DNA from: Pterobdella sp. o SKG-2022 | Taxonomy: Eukaryota; Annelida; Clitellata; Hirudinida; Piscicolidae | DNA: 64,000 nucleotides | Reading direction: 5' to 3' | Assembly: GCA_964035795.1 (NCBI GenBank) | Contig: OZ038321.1 | Span: 1,012,030 to 1,076,029 of the forward strand | Shown: positions 1 to 19,912 of the stretch, piece after piece | Layout: each line of letters opens with the position of its first letter | Position numbering within the stretch: position 1 is the first letter of the stretch | Made by a program: the position numbers and the translations under genes | The notes under the pieces: model-generated | What the model saw: only the letters and a program-made list of their open reading frames with translations | What the model was told of the DNA's origin: nothing | Databases searched by the model: none

Positions 1-2458
1 GTTATTGTTGTTATTCTGTCTGGTTTGAATATTTTGACTGACTCTATATATAAATATATATTCCAAAGTGGTCTCGAAGATCTGATCAGTTTCACGCCAC
101 TAAAATAATATTCGTTATTTGTTTGTTTGTTTCTTTGTTTGTTCGTTTATCTGTTTTTGTTTGTTTGTTTATTTAGTTGTTTTTGATTGATAGCTCTATA
201 TGGTGTAAAGCTATGTAATAAAATATGTAAACATGTAACCCTTACGTGTATTTCTTGTAACCCTTTTAGGCTTGTATTCTTCCACATTCCGTGTTTTCAC
301 AGTTGATTTGCTTTGACAAAGGTTTTCCTGCCACATTACCAAGTGATGCATGTAAGACACATGTGAAAATTCATTATTAAAATAAAATAAGAATTTTTGG
401 GCGAATGAACTCCGTTTTTATTTTCAAATATGTTGATTAATATAATTTGATATAAAATACAGAGCGGTCATTACATTTACAGCGGTTTACTTGGTTTTGT
501 TCAATTTAATGATTCAATTTATCGATTTTAGTTTTTTGATAAAAAGGCAACAAAAACAAAAAAAACAACGACAAACAAAACACAACAACCACAAATAAAA
601 ACAAAAACAACAACAAAAAATAAATAAAAAAACGTCATAACCTCATATAAGTGATCCAATCACTTGAGAATGTAAGAATATCCCAAAAACAATGTGTCTG
701 TTTGTTTTACAAACACTTCACGTTTTTAACAAGGTGCCACTCACCCATGGAAGTTTTGTGACCAATATTGGGCCACTAAGCTTATCGGTTCACCAAAAAC
801 ATCATCATCAGGTTACTAAAACTAACTTTTTAATGAAAAAATAAAAACAAAACAATAAAAATAATAATCATGGTCATAATAGCTTCTATGCTTTCAGGCA
901 TTTTTCAATTCAGTTGGGCATTATAGCTGTCAGAATGTTCGAATTCCTATTTGAGAACTGCATATACAAGATAATGTTAGAAACAAAATATTCGCTTCAG
1001 ACCATAAATTACTAGTATTTATTATTATTATTATTATTATTGTTGCTATTATTTTTGTTATTATTACTATTGCTAAAAATAGAAATAATAAAAATATTAA
1101 TATTGTTGTTAATATAAATTATTGTTGATTTCAAAGTTATTTTCACGTCACGCTTGACTAGTTAAGAAGTGACGTAGCTATTTTTGGAAGATTTTAATTA
1201 TGGCTTCCTCTTATTTAGGATCTTTTATTGGAATTTCACCACTGTTATACTGTTTTACAGGCCATTTTTTCAGCCATTTTTGAATTTTTTTTCCAGTTTA
1301 TTTATAATTATTTTTTTGGTGACATTGTTTTCTCTATCAAAATTTTTCAGTTTTTGATGAAAAATGAAGTCCTATTCAATTTTTCCACTTTTGAACATTC
1401 TCTGCCTGCAACTATTTTGTCAAGACGTCAAACTTGATGGTTTACATACAAAAAGCTTCATGAAATATGATGAAGCTTGAAGTGTTTCAATGCCTTTTTC
1501 GCTGATGTTTTATGATGAGGCTAAACTCATCGAAAATTATATTTGTATTTTTGATCAATAAATTCACTAAAGTTTTTCCATAAATCGACGTAAAAAAATT
1601 GCGAATGTCATTCATAAGTGAATTAAGATGTCTTTAAAAAGTTCATTTTTGAACTATTATTTCAAAGTTTTACAGCAATAAATATCCCATTCCGCGACCC
1701 AATCCTTCTTTCAAACTAGGAACAGTTGCATTGTCAATGATTGAATTGTGCTAAATTGTAATGCAGTTATGAATGTGGCCATAGTGGCATGGATCTGAGG
1801 GTTTATAGACCACATATAAAGTCGGTCTAATTATAGCGCTGTTGAAATTTTCCATGTGAATTTATATATTAATTAATATTATTTATTTATGGTTTATTAT
1901 TATTTTTTTAAAATTTTGGTTATTAATTAATATTATTTATCCTTATTTTTTTTGTTTTTTATGAATATTTTCAATTTTTTATGTCTCCCTTCGTCATTTG
2001 TCTGTATTTTTATGTTAGCATATTTTCACTATTTTTTTAATTATTGTTATTTATATTAATAATATTATTATTATTTTTATGTTCATATTATTATTGTTTT
2101 TAATTAGATTTTTATATATTATTTAAAAATAATCAAAAATTTATAGCTTTTCCTTTTTTTTGTTTTAATTAAATGTAATAACAAAAACTCATTTTAAACA
2201 TCGAATTCCGTTTAGAAAAAAACACTATTAAACTTTCAGTAAACTGGTGTGTTAGTGACACTGCTCAAAAATAGCAACAGCTATAATACTAAGTTTCATA
2301 ACTGCTGTCGAAACAAACGCATTATTTAGCTGAAAGAAATGTCAACTGGTAGTTGAACGCATATCTGTGGTTTTTATAGCAAGCCTCAACTCTGCAGACT
2401 GATTCTTGTACGCTGAGGTTCAACAATTTCTTTCATTTTTGTGATTCTCTTCTTCGAC
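1..2458. other. Upstream non-coding region, AT-rich
   Basis: No coding region is supported here. The stretch is AT-rich with A- and T-runs and short TTA repeats (about 1020-1060 and 2040-2100). It contains one copy of a dispersed stem-loop repeat (1501-1560, listed separately). The part just before 2459 should hold the promoter and 5' untranslated region of the plus-strand PTB gene, but I see no convincing TATA box or other core element. A short open frame at 1228-1437 has no coding signature. Confidence 0.6.
1501..1560 (+). repeat. Dispersed stem-loop element, copy 1
   Basis: The arms GATGAG (1514-1519) and CTCATC (1526-1531) are perfectly complementary around the loop GCTAAA. The flank CTGATGTTTTAT lies before the stem and CGAAAATTATA after it, followed by AATAAA about 25 bases on. 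The same layout recurs at 34118-34175, 34641-34690 and 44385-44440 with different but still paired arms. Confidence 0.6.
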
Positions 2459-9950
<7,492 letters not shown>

Positions 9951-11165
9951 CACTTGAGATTGATCTTCAATGAAAACCCACCCTTCTTCATCAATATTCA
10001 CTTACCGCAGCTTTTGTTAAATTACTCTTTGACTAATACTAACCTATGAGAGGATTGAGCAAAACAGCGTTAAGAAGCATTTAGTGGAAATTGTCTATTT
10101 ATTGCTTCTTTGAGAAGCTTGAATTATCAATAACTTATATATTATATATTATATATTATATATATTATATATATTAAAAAATTAATAATTTGATCGCTGC
10201 TTTCGGGTTCATGATCCACCGAAACAAAATCTATTTTTATAAAAATTTTAATATTGATTTTTTATAATGATCATACGGCAATAGATAACTTATTTAGAAT
10301 CTGACTTTGATATCCATTTAACTTTCTGTTATTTGACCTTATTTATTTCGCGCGCAAAACTTAAAAAAACAAATTTTTTGATTTTTACTGTTATTTTTTC
10401 AAATGCAATCAAAAACTCGTGCAAGTTGATTATTTTCAAAACTTTTAATTTTGTTTTTTTTTGTTTGAGTTTTGTGGTTTCGACATGGGGAATGCAGTAG
10501 TAGATGAAGCGTTTTGTTTTTAAAAATTTCAAAAATTGAGTTCTCTTGATGCTGCTCGTTTTTGATTTCTTTAATAATCAGTTGCTAATAGACTTTTAGA
10601 AGAACCAATTAATTTGACCTTTCATCCTCCAATCAGTGATTTTCAAATAAAATAATTTTTTGATTTTTTTAAATTATTAAAAAATATTTTATAAATATTA
10701 AAAAATTATTTTTTTAGTTGAATTATTATGAATTCAAGTCAAAATAGTATTTATTCAAAAGTAGGATTCCGAAATGGAAAAAATTTTTGATTCTGCAAGT
10801 TGGTTTCACATTAAATATCTGAAGATGGATATTTCAAAAAAAAGGTAATGAAGTTGAAAAATGTCGAAATAAATAAAAATTCTAAAATATAACATGGAAA
10901 ATTTTTTACACTTGTTTTTCAGCCTAGTCTCTGAATTTTATTTTCTATAAACCTATACAAAACTTTTGTAATTATTTCTAGTTTTTTTTAAGTTTGTGGC
11001 TATCTGTGGAATTTCTATTGTGAATTAAAAAGTCCCATAACTATACGTCTTTAACCTTTAACCTAAAAACTCTCACTTATATATGAACACTCTTACCTAA
11101 ATAATTAGAAGAAACTCAGAACTTCAAACAACAATTCAATAACTGAATTTTTTTGAATGGATTGT
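9951..11165. other. Intergenic region between convergent genes
   Basis: This separates the 3' end of the plus-strand PTB gene from the 3' end of the minus-strand VWA gene. It is AT-rich, with a short ATATT-type tandem near 10135-10170. A TTTATT near 10937 could be the VWA gene's poly(A) signal on the minus strand. No coding region is supported. Confidence 0.55.
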
Positions 11166-14100
11166 CATTACTGGCAAAGCTTCTGCAGAATCGAGTCTGC
11201 GGTCTGAACGGGGTCGGACCCTGGAGCCATTCTCCATATGGACTGAGAATCCGATGCGAGTCTTTCAAGCTGTTGAAGGTGCACATCAACCCCTATAGAC
11301 ACCACATGCATTTGGGTGCCTGCCGATTTGAGGATGTCAGCTCCTTGGGATGCAGAGTCGTCGTTGACGTTGGCATATCCATCTGTGAGTAAAACTACCA
11401 CATTCTGCACTGCCGGCCTGTCTCCTTTCGTCTAGAAGGTAAATATTTTGAAAAATACTTAAAAAATGTATAGAACACTAGATATTACCTGTAGGAATAT
11501 GTCTGATCGCACATGAGAGATGGCATCTCGGATGTTTGTTTTACCTTGCATCTTAAATGGGAAATCTAACGCTTCAAGAAGTTGTCTTTTGTTGGCCTGG
11601 TACTTCAAGAGGTCAAAGCCGTGGTTGACGTTGTCAGCGAAGGTTGCAAAAGCCAAACGGGTGTAGTCTGAATCGATGTCTAGTCCAAATACCAAACGCC
11701 TAATCATTGTCACAGAGATTTTATACTCGTCAACAACACTGCCTGATAAGTCGAGGAGTACAGCCACGTCTAACTGTCTTTGACATTCTGTGTCATATCG
11801 ATTGGAAAGGTCATTCTACGTGAGATAATTATATTGGAAATTTCACTTATAAAAATAAAAATGGAAAAATTTATGCTTCTAAAAAAATATAAAAATGACG
11901 TTTTTCACAGCGTGGTCCTACAAACCCAGCCCTGCAGCGGCAATAGAACCTCTTGAATAATTCCTGGCAACCTCCCCCATTGAGACAAGGACTTGAGGAG
12001 CAGTGTGTCTCTCCTATGATTTTTGTCATTGCTCAATATACAATTTTTTGATTGATTTCAAGAAAAACTTTTACTCATATTAACTGATAAAAAATTGTTC
12101 TCTTGATATTTGATTCATTCTAAAAAAAATAACACACTATTGCACACAGCATCAGATACAGCTTGAACGATGGATGGAAGATGAACGAATCTTGTGACAG
12201 AAAACTGATTGGAGTTCCTTGGAGCACTTGATAAGGCATCCAACTCGTAAGACATCTGTCTCTCTATTCCTACTGTTATTATCACTGCTCCTGAAGTTCT
12301 TAGCTGCGGCACAAGTGTTGTTTTGCTTAAAAATCTTTTTATGTTGATTTATTTCAAGGGGTCTTTATATTTTGAGTCTAAACCCACTTCGTTTCATTGG
12401 GTTATTTGAACAGAATATTCATCTACATTCCAAACTAAACACTCCAATTGGAAAATGTGTAAATAGATTATTCACTAAAAACAATTTTATAATGAAATTA
12501 AGTGAAAATACGAAAAAACTCTTTTAAGCCAAATAAAACCACAAAAAAGTCAGACTTCAATAGCCTTGGGGATGGTCAAATGCTGGTTGTATTGCGAATC
12601 CACGTTCGATACTAGAATGACGATATTTTGAGCATTGGGTCTGTCCCCGTTATCTGCTTTAAAAACCTGTGTGCTCACTAGGTCTAGAGCTGAAGCCATA
12701 TCAGAACTTCCTCCCACGAATGGTGTTCTATCTATCGCCTTTTTAAGCAATCAATTTTCTGGGTATTTTCAAATGAAATTTTCCGAAATTAGTTTTTATT
12801 TATTTATTTTATTTGCAAAATAAAAAAATGGTTAAAAGAGCATTTCAACGAAATCTTTAACTCACATCTTTGACATCTTTAGAAGTTGAAAAGTCCTTCA
12901 AATGAAACAAAACTTTGGCTTCAGATCCCCAATAAACCAGAGCCACCCTGGTGCCAAGAGGATGGAGGTTGAAGGAACTGGCTACACTTGATGCGAACGA
13001 AGTGAGATGTGAGACTCGTTCTCTGTGAGTGGCGCCTGAGGTGCTCAACATAAAGACCACATCTAGCAGGCCGCTGCACCCTGACGCCATTTTACAGAAA
13101 AATTATTTTTTATATTGAAATTTATAAAAATAAATAAAACTCGAAAGCTCCAAACGTCAACTATTGTTAATTCGCGTCTCTATCTATATTATCGATCATA
13201 AGTCACCCTATAATTTGCCTCCTTCATCATAAAACCTACAATCATGCTTTAATTCTAACTTTTTTGGCAGTGATCACCACTGTACCCTGGGAGACAGACC
13301 CCGCAATCCGCATTTCCAGCTACCACAGTGCATCTTGCATTGTTCTGGCATGGGTTTGAAGAGCACGGGTTCATTCCTGTCATGTTTCATACATTTATTA
13401 GCGAGATTTATACTTTAAAAGTGGAACCAAACAAAGAAGCAAACTAATGAATTAGAATGAGGTTCTACTTATCGGAAATTTTAACTAATTCGATAAATTC
13501 GAAGAAATTATATAAAAATCAAGTTATTTAAAAAACACACGATGTCTCTGAAAAACTAAAGAAGTAAACACACTGTTACACAGCATTCCTGAAAGGACCG
13601 TGTTCACAAGAGAAGCCGAGGTGTAGAGGCGATCAAATGACTCGACCATGAATACATTGTTGTCATGTGAAGCTATCGGAATCAGGTCTTTTTTCGTTAC
13701 ATATGGGCCTATACCTATCTGAAGAAAAATTTATCATTAAATAAAAATTATTCAGATCTTTAATACTGTTATGAAATACAAATTGTAACAAACCATCAAT
13801 ATATTTATTCCTTTTTTTCTGGTTTCCACCGCTTCAAGCCAGGCTGCAGTTGAGTTGTCGTAGAAACCGTTAGAGAAGAAGATGATGAAGTTGTCAAAGT
13901 TTGAACGATCGCCATTTGCGTTAGTGAACATTTCCTCTCGCGCTGTTCTGCAAGTTATTTTCACTTAATTTATAATGTTACAAACAATATTAAAGAATAA
14001 TTCATATTGGAAAAACATTAATGAAACCTGGTTTAATATATTTTATTAGAACGAAACTTTTCAATAGATTTGAACTTGAAAAATCTGTATCTCACTTGAG

Positions 14101-17100
14101 AGCTAAGCTAGGATCACAACTTTTCTGCATCTTAGAAGCCACATTCAATCCTTGTAGCAATCCATCTTTGTTCCAATAAGCATTCATATGAAAAGCTACT
14201 TCAGCTCTTTCTCCTGCTATCATCAGCCCAACCCTCGACCCACTATTCTGGTCTATTTTAATGGATTCAATGATACTGCCCACAAACCACAGAACTTTCA
14301 TCATTGTCTTCTCGTTTATGGTGTAAGAAGAAGGTAGGATAAAGACTATGTCGTTGCCGCTTGAACATTCTGTTTGGAGATTTTGTAACTGGAGTTTAAC
14401 AAAGACTGTGTATAGATATTAAAAATTTGTGGATATGTTAATGTGTAAAGCGCCTCGTAATCACCTTGACACAAAGGACCTTCGTGATTAGCGGGACATT
14501 TCACTACCAGATTCAAATGGTCTGTGCAAAATTTTTTATACAAGAGTTAACAATGACTTTATCTTAATGATGGTTAATGATGATCAAAAAAGATTAAAAC
14601 TAGTGCCACCTAGGCAAATCACTTTGACAAGATCATCTACCAAGGAATGCATATTTCTGGCAGTGTTCACAGTTTTTGTGTACTTGGTAAAAGGGTAGTT
14701 GGCCACGGCAGAAAGCTCGTGCAGGTTAAGGTATGTTCCAACTCCCACAGTTACGATTACGACTCCTCTTTTGCGGAGGCTGTTCGCTTCTGAAATACTG
14801 CTTGCAGCGTCTTGAGATGGGTTACTTGTTACTACCAGCATAACTTTGCCTGCAGCCGCATTCTTGAAGAATTTCAATAAATGTTTTATTATCTAACAGT
14901 ACATAAGATAAAAAAAGAGGTAAAATTATTACAAAAAATGGTGAAACTTAGTAATTTTAAAACCATAGAACACGATAACAACACTCACACGGGCCCCGTA
15001 GGAAGGAGAAAAAAAGACATCTTGGGCCAAACGGATGGCTGTGTGAAGGTTGGTGTAATAACCTTGGTGTGGAAAACTTGCTAGAGCAGCGAGTATTTCT
15101 GTAGAGCTGTTTCACGTTGGTTAGAATGTTGATTGAAATGAATTTTTAAATTTAGAAGCTTGGTTTTTTGGAATAATGTACATAATTTACCTTGGTTTTT
15201 ATTTACATAATGAAAAAATTTTTAAATACATTTATTTTCAAACAGAAGCTAAAATTTTCGAAAATTCAATTTTGTCATAATTCATAAGTATAATTTTTAT
15301 AAATGATTAAGAGTTTTGAAAAACATAAGGTAATTTATCTTATCTTATTCAAATCTGGTGAAATTTCATGTGACTGAAATTCCAGTTCAATTCTTATTGT
15401 ACGTTTTATTTTTAATTTAAAATAAGCGGAAGATATCGTATATTTCAATTAATATCAATTTGATTGCAAGTTTCATGAGTTAATTTTTTCAAACCACAAA
15501 GATATTTGACAATAGCTTTGTTAGATTTATGCTCTAGACGTTTAACTTTTAAAATATTCTATAAAAAAATATGAAAAAATAATCGAAATAAAAATACTAT
15601 CCAAAAATCTTTATGTCAATCAAGAAAAAATAACTAAGTTTCCAAATATATTCTGCATATATAATTAAATGTATCATTGTTGGATTTATCAATTAATTTA
15701 TTTTATTCAAATAATTTAAGTTTGAAGTGTTTCATTAGTTTTTCTACTTGAGATATTAACAACATAAACCACCCACCTTGCGTATGTTTTGAAGTTATAA
15801 ACAACATTTGCTGCTTCAGCAAAAGCAATAGCAGCGATCTTGGTCAAACCGTTGTCTACGGGAAAAGCTCTAACAATATTTTGGACCATAGGTATGTAGT
15901 AGTTTTTGTAGTAGTTATAATTAACATTGAGAGTAGTATCAATGAGAAAAAGTATATCTTGAGTTTGGCTGCACTTCCAGGCCGCTGTGGTGTGGAGATG
16001 TGGTGGTTAGACACGTATATGGGAGAAATACTGTATGAGTTGTTCAGATAAAAACTTTTTGATTTTCTTACTTACGTTTTATTGTGATGATGTTGGTTCT
16101 AGTTGTAGTAGTAGTAGTGGTAGTAGTAGTAGTAGTTGTTGTTGTTGTAGTTGTTGTAGTAGTAGTAGTTGTAGTAGTAGTAGTTGTTGTTTTAGATACA
16201 TTAGGAGCTGTAGAAGCTAGACAGACTTGGTCTATAATTTCCAACAAAAAATCATTCATATGAGTAAAATCAATCGCAGAGTAATAGTTATTTTGTGCAG
16301 ATGTGGCCAGATTTCTTAAAAGAGCCACACTCCTCTGTTTGTTTTTTGGTGGGATGATTCCAACAGTGAATTTTTCTGCTTCGACAGCATCTGCCTGCGG
16401 TTTCGTGTTTTCTACCTCTAAAGTTGGGTAGAGATAGTTCATGATGACAAGAACTTTTTGAACACCAGGTCGAGAAGATGTTAATACGTTTCTAGCTTCC
16501 CTTAATGCCGCAGCTAAATTTACCTGCATTAAAAGTTGAATGCATTCAAAATTTTTTAAAAAACTAAAAATAAAATTAAAAAAACAAATTTTATCATAAT
16601 TTTTTGACATTGTTATCAGATGTGGGCTGCAGACGAGAAACCAGATTCTGCACTGTTGTGATGGAGCTGGAATCTGTCAAACGGATTCTTACGGTAGCAT
16701 GGGTGTTATAGGAGATTAAAGCTATTCTTGTTTTAGTTTGTCCTATATTGAATGCTTGAGCAAAGTTGACGATAAAATCTAGGTAATATGTTTGCCACAA
16801 ATTGTTGTAGTTTTGTTCCTGGAAAATTCTCGATGAAACATCTACAAGAAAGACAATATCGGCTAGGTTTGAACAGCCGACATCTGAAATAGAGTTTAAA
16901 ATTATTTGAACGCTTGAAGCCTTGTGAATGCTCGTACTACTTAAAACAATTGTGAGCACGCAAAATTTTGCTACCAAATTGTTAACCTTGCCCAGTTGAA
17001 CAAAGAGTGTTGCTTAGAAGGTTGGCTTTGGAGCGAAGGTAGGTGTGGCCAGAAAGAGAGAGAACATCTCTTGGCTGCATCACCAAGGTCTGTAAGTAGC

Positions 17101-19198
17101 TTTCCTGCAGTTTGCCTTCCACGTCAACCAAAATAATCCTGACTTTTCTTTCGCTGAATTTCCTCATTTCACTTTCAAAATTATGCTGGTTGTAAAGTCG
17201 TTCATCCCAGATAAACAGTACTATCACTTTTTTGCTATCATCTCTCATTCCTCGATTTTTCACTAAAACCTGCGGCAAACAAAATATTAATTAATGAAAC
17301 AACTTCAAATTAATCAAACCAAACATTTTTATTGATGAAATCCAGTGCCCGATACGGATCTGCATAAGGAGAGCCAGTATTGACGGTGATAGATCTGATC
17401 GCAGAGATTATGGCACTCTTATCAAACGAAGAGTCTAGAGGCAGCACCAAGGCACTGGAGTAAAAGTCGTATGTGTTGAAGGCAATTCTCACACTTGCTG
17501 CATGGTTTCCTACAGGCATCAAGGAAGCCACATGAGATATGAGTTCTTCAAGAATGGTCAGATGCTTTTTGTCGTTGGGGACTGATGAGGCGAACACCAG
17601 GTCCATGTTTTCACAAGCTGTTGAAAAAAACTGAATTTAGAAAAATGACTTAGGATTTAAAGTCAAAAAATAATTTAAAATAATTATTTAAAACAGTAAG
17701 AATTTTTATTCAAATGAAAAAACTTTTAGGAGTTTATTTTATTCCACGAAGCTTTTTGTAAAATGAACTTACATTATCAAGTGGACGTACAAATGAACTC
17801 CTAAAAATGTTTAGCTCGAAGAATTAAAAATGAAAACTTATTTTGAAATTGTTGAAAATAATTACTGCTAGTGAAGTTGGTGTTAGGATTGCATGTGGCC
17901 TTCTCAACGCTGCGGATAATATGGATAAGTGACTTGAAGTCAGGAGTGAGCCAGTAATTGAGGTTGAGAGCTCGTGGAGGAGAAGAAATGAATTTCAAAA
18001 AGTTTGCGTCTATGTCATCTTGATTTGGCAAAATTAATTTTAAAAATTATAAATACATTTGAGAATTACAGTAACTATCAACCAGAAAAAATGAACTTTT
18101 TCTGAAAAATTATATCAAAAAATAATTTTTCTCGTTCAAAAAAAAGCTTTTTTGAAACTGACGTGTGATTCCAATGGCATAAACGGAGATACGAGCGTAA
18201 TACAAGGAAACAGCCTCAGGTACTGTCAAGTCTTCATTCATGGTGGCTTTTCCATCCGTTATTACAATACCCACTCTGGGAACATTGTATCTAGAAACAA
18301 AAGTTTGAAATTTGAACTATAAATTCGACTTAATTGTCTGAATAAGTTAACGACCTGCCACCGTTTTCCACTCGGAACATCTCTCTCATAAGTTTGAGAC
18401 CAGCATAAGTGTTTGTGTTGTCATTTCCTGCTGGAATACTTTGAATTCTTCTTATGATGTTGTTAGAATCGTACAGATCATTCAAGTCTAATCGACTCAA
18501 GGCCAGGTTCCCAAAAGTGGCTACTCCAACGTGAGTGTTGTCCCGCCCTATAACCAACTCCTTGACCATCGCTACCACAAAATCCTTGACCAGAACCCAG
18601 TTATCCCACGATCCATTTTTGGGGTTATTGTCTGTGATGCTGCCTGAATGGTCCAATAGGAAAACCACATCCATCTTATCGGCACATTTTTGGCCGGTAG
18701 TAACAGTAACTTCAAATGTTTAGAAGTACATTCAACGCAATATCACTATAGTAACGTGGAAATATAAAACTACATATAAGGTGTAAATAAACGTATCGGC
18801 TGCATGTATCTGAACGTTTTCAAGACCAAATAGCAAGCTCATTTACAACAAATTGCTTCAACATAATCACAGTATCGATTGACAGTAACTAAAGTGTTTT
18901 CAATCATATGGTTTCTCATGTCCTATTGATTATCAATTAAGCTAGACCACATCCGCGTAATCTAACGGGACTTGTGAAAACTTAATTAATGTACTGTTAA
19001 GAACAATGAGAAGAAACGAAGCATTTTATAACGAGAATTTCCATCAATAAATAAATTTTTCATTTTTCTTTAAAACATCTGAAAACATTCTCAAATGGGG
19101 TATATTTAAACAAAAAGAAAAAATAAATGCAAACCTTGGGATAAAAAAGTTATCACAAAGATCATGAATAGTTTGTTGGTTAGAGCTTGGAAATCCAT
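11166..19198 (-). CDS. Secreted protein with seven VWA domains and EGF modules
   Basis: Exon 1 (19135-19198) starts [20 protein letters not shown], a signal peptide. Exons then continue in phase: 18355-18709, 18163-18290, 17866-18018, 17325-17617, 16987-17269, 16609-16883, 16076-16523, 15777-15984, 14989-15106, about 14607-14865, 14463-14520, 14093-14371. Further exons follow near 13795-13950, 13562-13720, 13265-13377, 12857-13085, 12550-12745, 12115-12310, 11930-12010, 11459-11815 and 11166-11432. There are seven VWA folds. A Thr-rich linker lies between VWA3 and VWA4. Six-Cys EGF domains lie at 13265-13377 ([12 protein letters not shown]) and 11930-12010 ([12 protein letters not shown]), and a half EGF at 14463-14520. 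VWA1 (DHSGS) and VWA7 (DLSGS) keep the DxSxS metal-ion site; VWA2-6 have lost it. The build resembles matrilin/collagen VI-type matrix or adhesive proteins. There is no transmembrane segment and the protein ends in QKLCQ. Confidence 0.8.
16100..16195 (-). repeat. In-frame trinucleotide repeat encoding a Thr tract
   Basis: A run of about 31 Thr codons (ACT/ACA, minus strand) lies inside the exon 16076-16523, between VWA3 and VWA4. It probably serves as an O-glycosylated spacer. The mixture of ACT and ACA interrupts the repeat. Confidence 0.8.
17720..17792 (-). repeat. Dispersed stem-loop element, second subfamily
   Basis: On the minus strand the order is CACTTGATAAT, GTAAG-TTCAT-TTTAC, AAAAAGCTTCGTGG, then AATAAAATAAACTCC. 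It is nearly the same as 33980-34045 on the plus strand. It lies in an intron of the VWA gene. Confidence 0.6.
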
Positions 19199-19876
19199 TT
19201 TAACAATAAAGAGCGCAAAAAAACTCATCCACAAGGTAATTTACGATGATTGTCTTTTTATCACCAAACTATTTGAGCGTTGAATTTTTCATTATCCCTC
19301 CGCAATCGCTTTTGTAAAATTTTCCTACAGTATCACCAAGTCAACCTTCACAATCCTTATATACCCTACCTTGAACAGTCATTTAGTAAAACATGTGCAC
19401 AGACACATATGCTTGAATGCATCGATGAGATTAACAATATAATCATAACAGGGTTATACGTAAGTATATATAACGTTATAACAAGACAAAATCGTATTTA
19501 ATCTCTCTAAATTTTCATTATTTTTTCACCCCAGGCACCATAGTGGTCATCTTCTTCTAGGCCGTGTGTAAAATTAGGCAATGTATGTATTACCTGAAGT
19601 TTTAAAAAACTGTAAACATTGCCAGTTTTACACATGCAACTATTATAAATTACATTTGAAATATTAAATGTATTTTTGAGAATTTAATCAAAAAAAGATC
19701 AATAAAAATTCTCGAAGAATTTTAAACGCTAGTGTAGAAGAGCATTAGCAAATATTTGATGAGACAAGATCACGAGGGGATATGCAAGAATGTGTTTGCA
19801 TAAGGAATTGGCGTTAATTCTTTTATAAACAATCTCAAAGCTTTCCCGTAATTAAAAATTATCTATTTAAAGACTA
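19199..19876. other. Spacer between FANCA 3' end and VWA gene 5' end
   Basis: About 0.7 kb with no coding region supported. It must hold the promoter of the minus-strand VWA gene and the transcription end of FANCA. I see no clear TATA element. Confidence 0.5.
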
Positions 19877-19882
19877 TTTATT
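19877..19882 (-). terminator. Candidate poly(A) signal of FANCA (AATAAA)
   Basis: AATAAA on the minus strand, 31 bases after the TGA at 19913-19915. Position and sequence fit a polyadenylation signal, but AATAAA is common in DNA this AT-rich. Confidence 0.45.
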
Positions 19883-19912
19883 TTTCAGTTTCACGACACA
19901 CAATGGCACATA

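Noticed and set aside
1501..1545. Hammerhead ribozyme (CTGATG ... CGAAAA around a stem)
   Set aside because: CTGATG is not directly next to the stem (TTTTAT intervenes), the core CTGATGA is absent in other copies, and no closing stems I and III could be formed.
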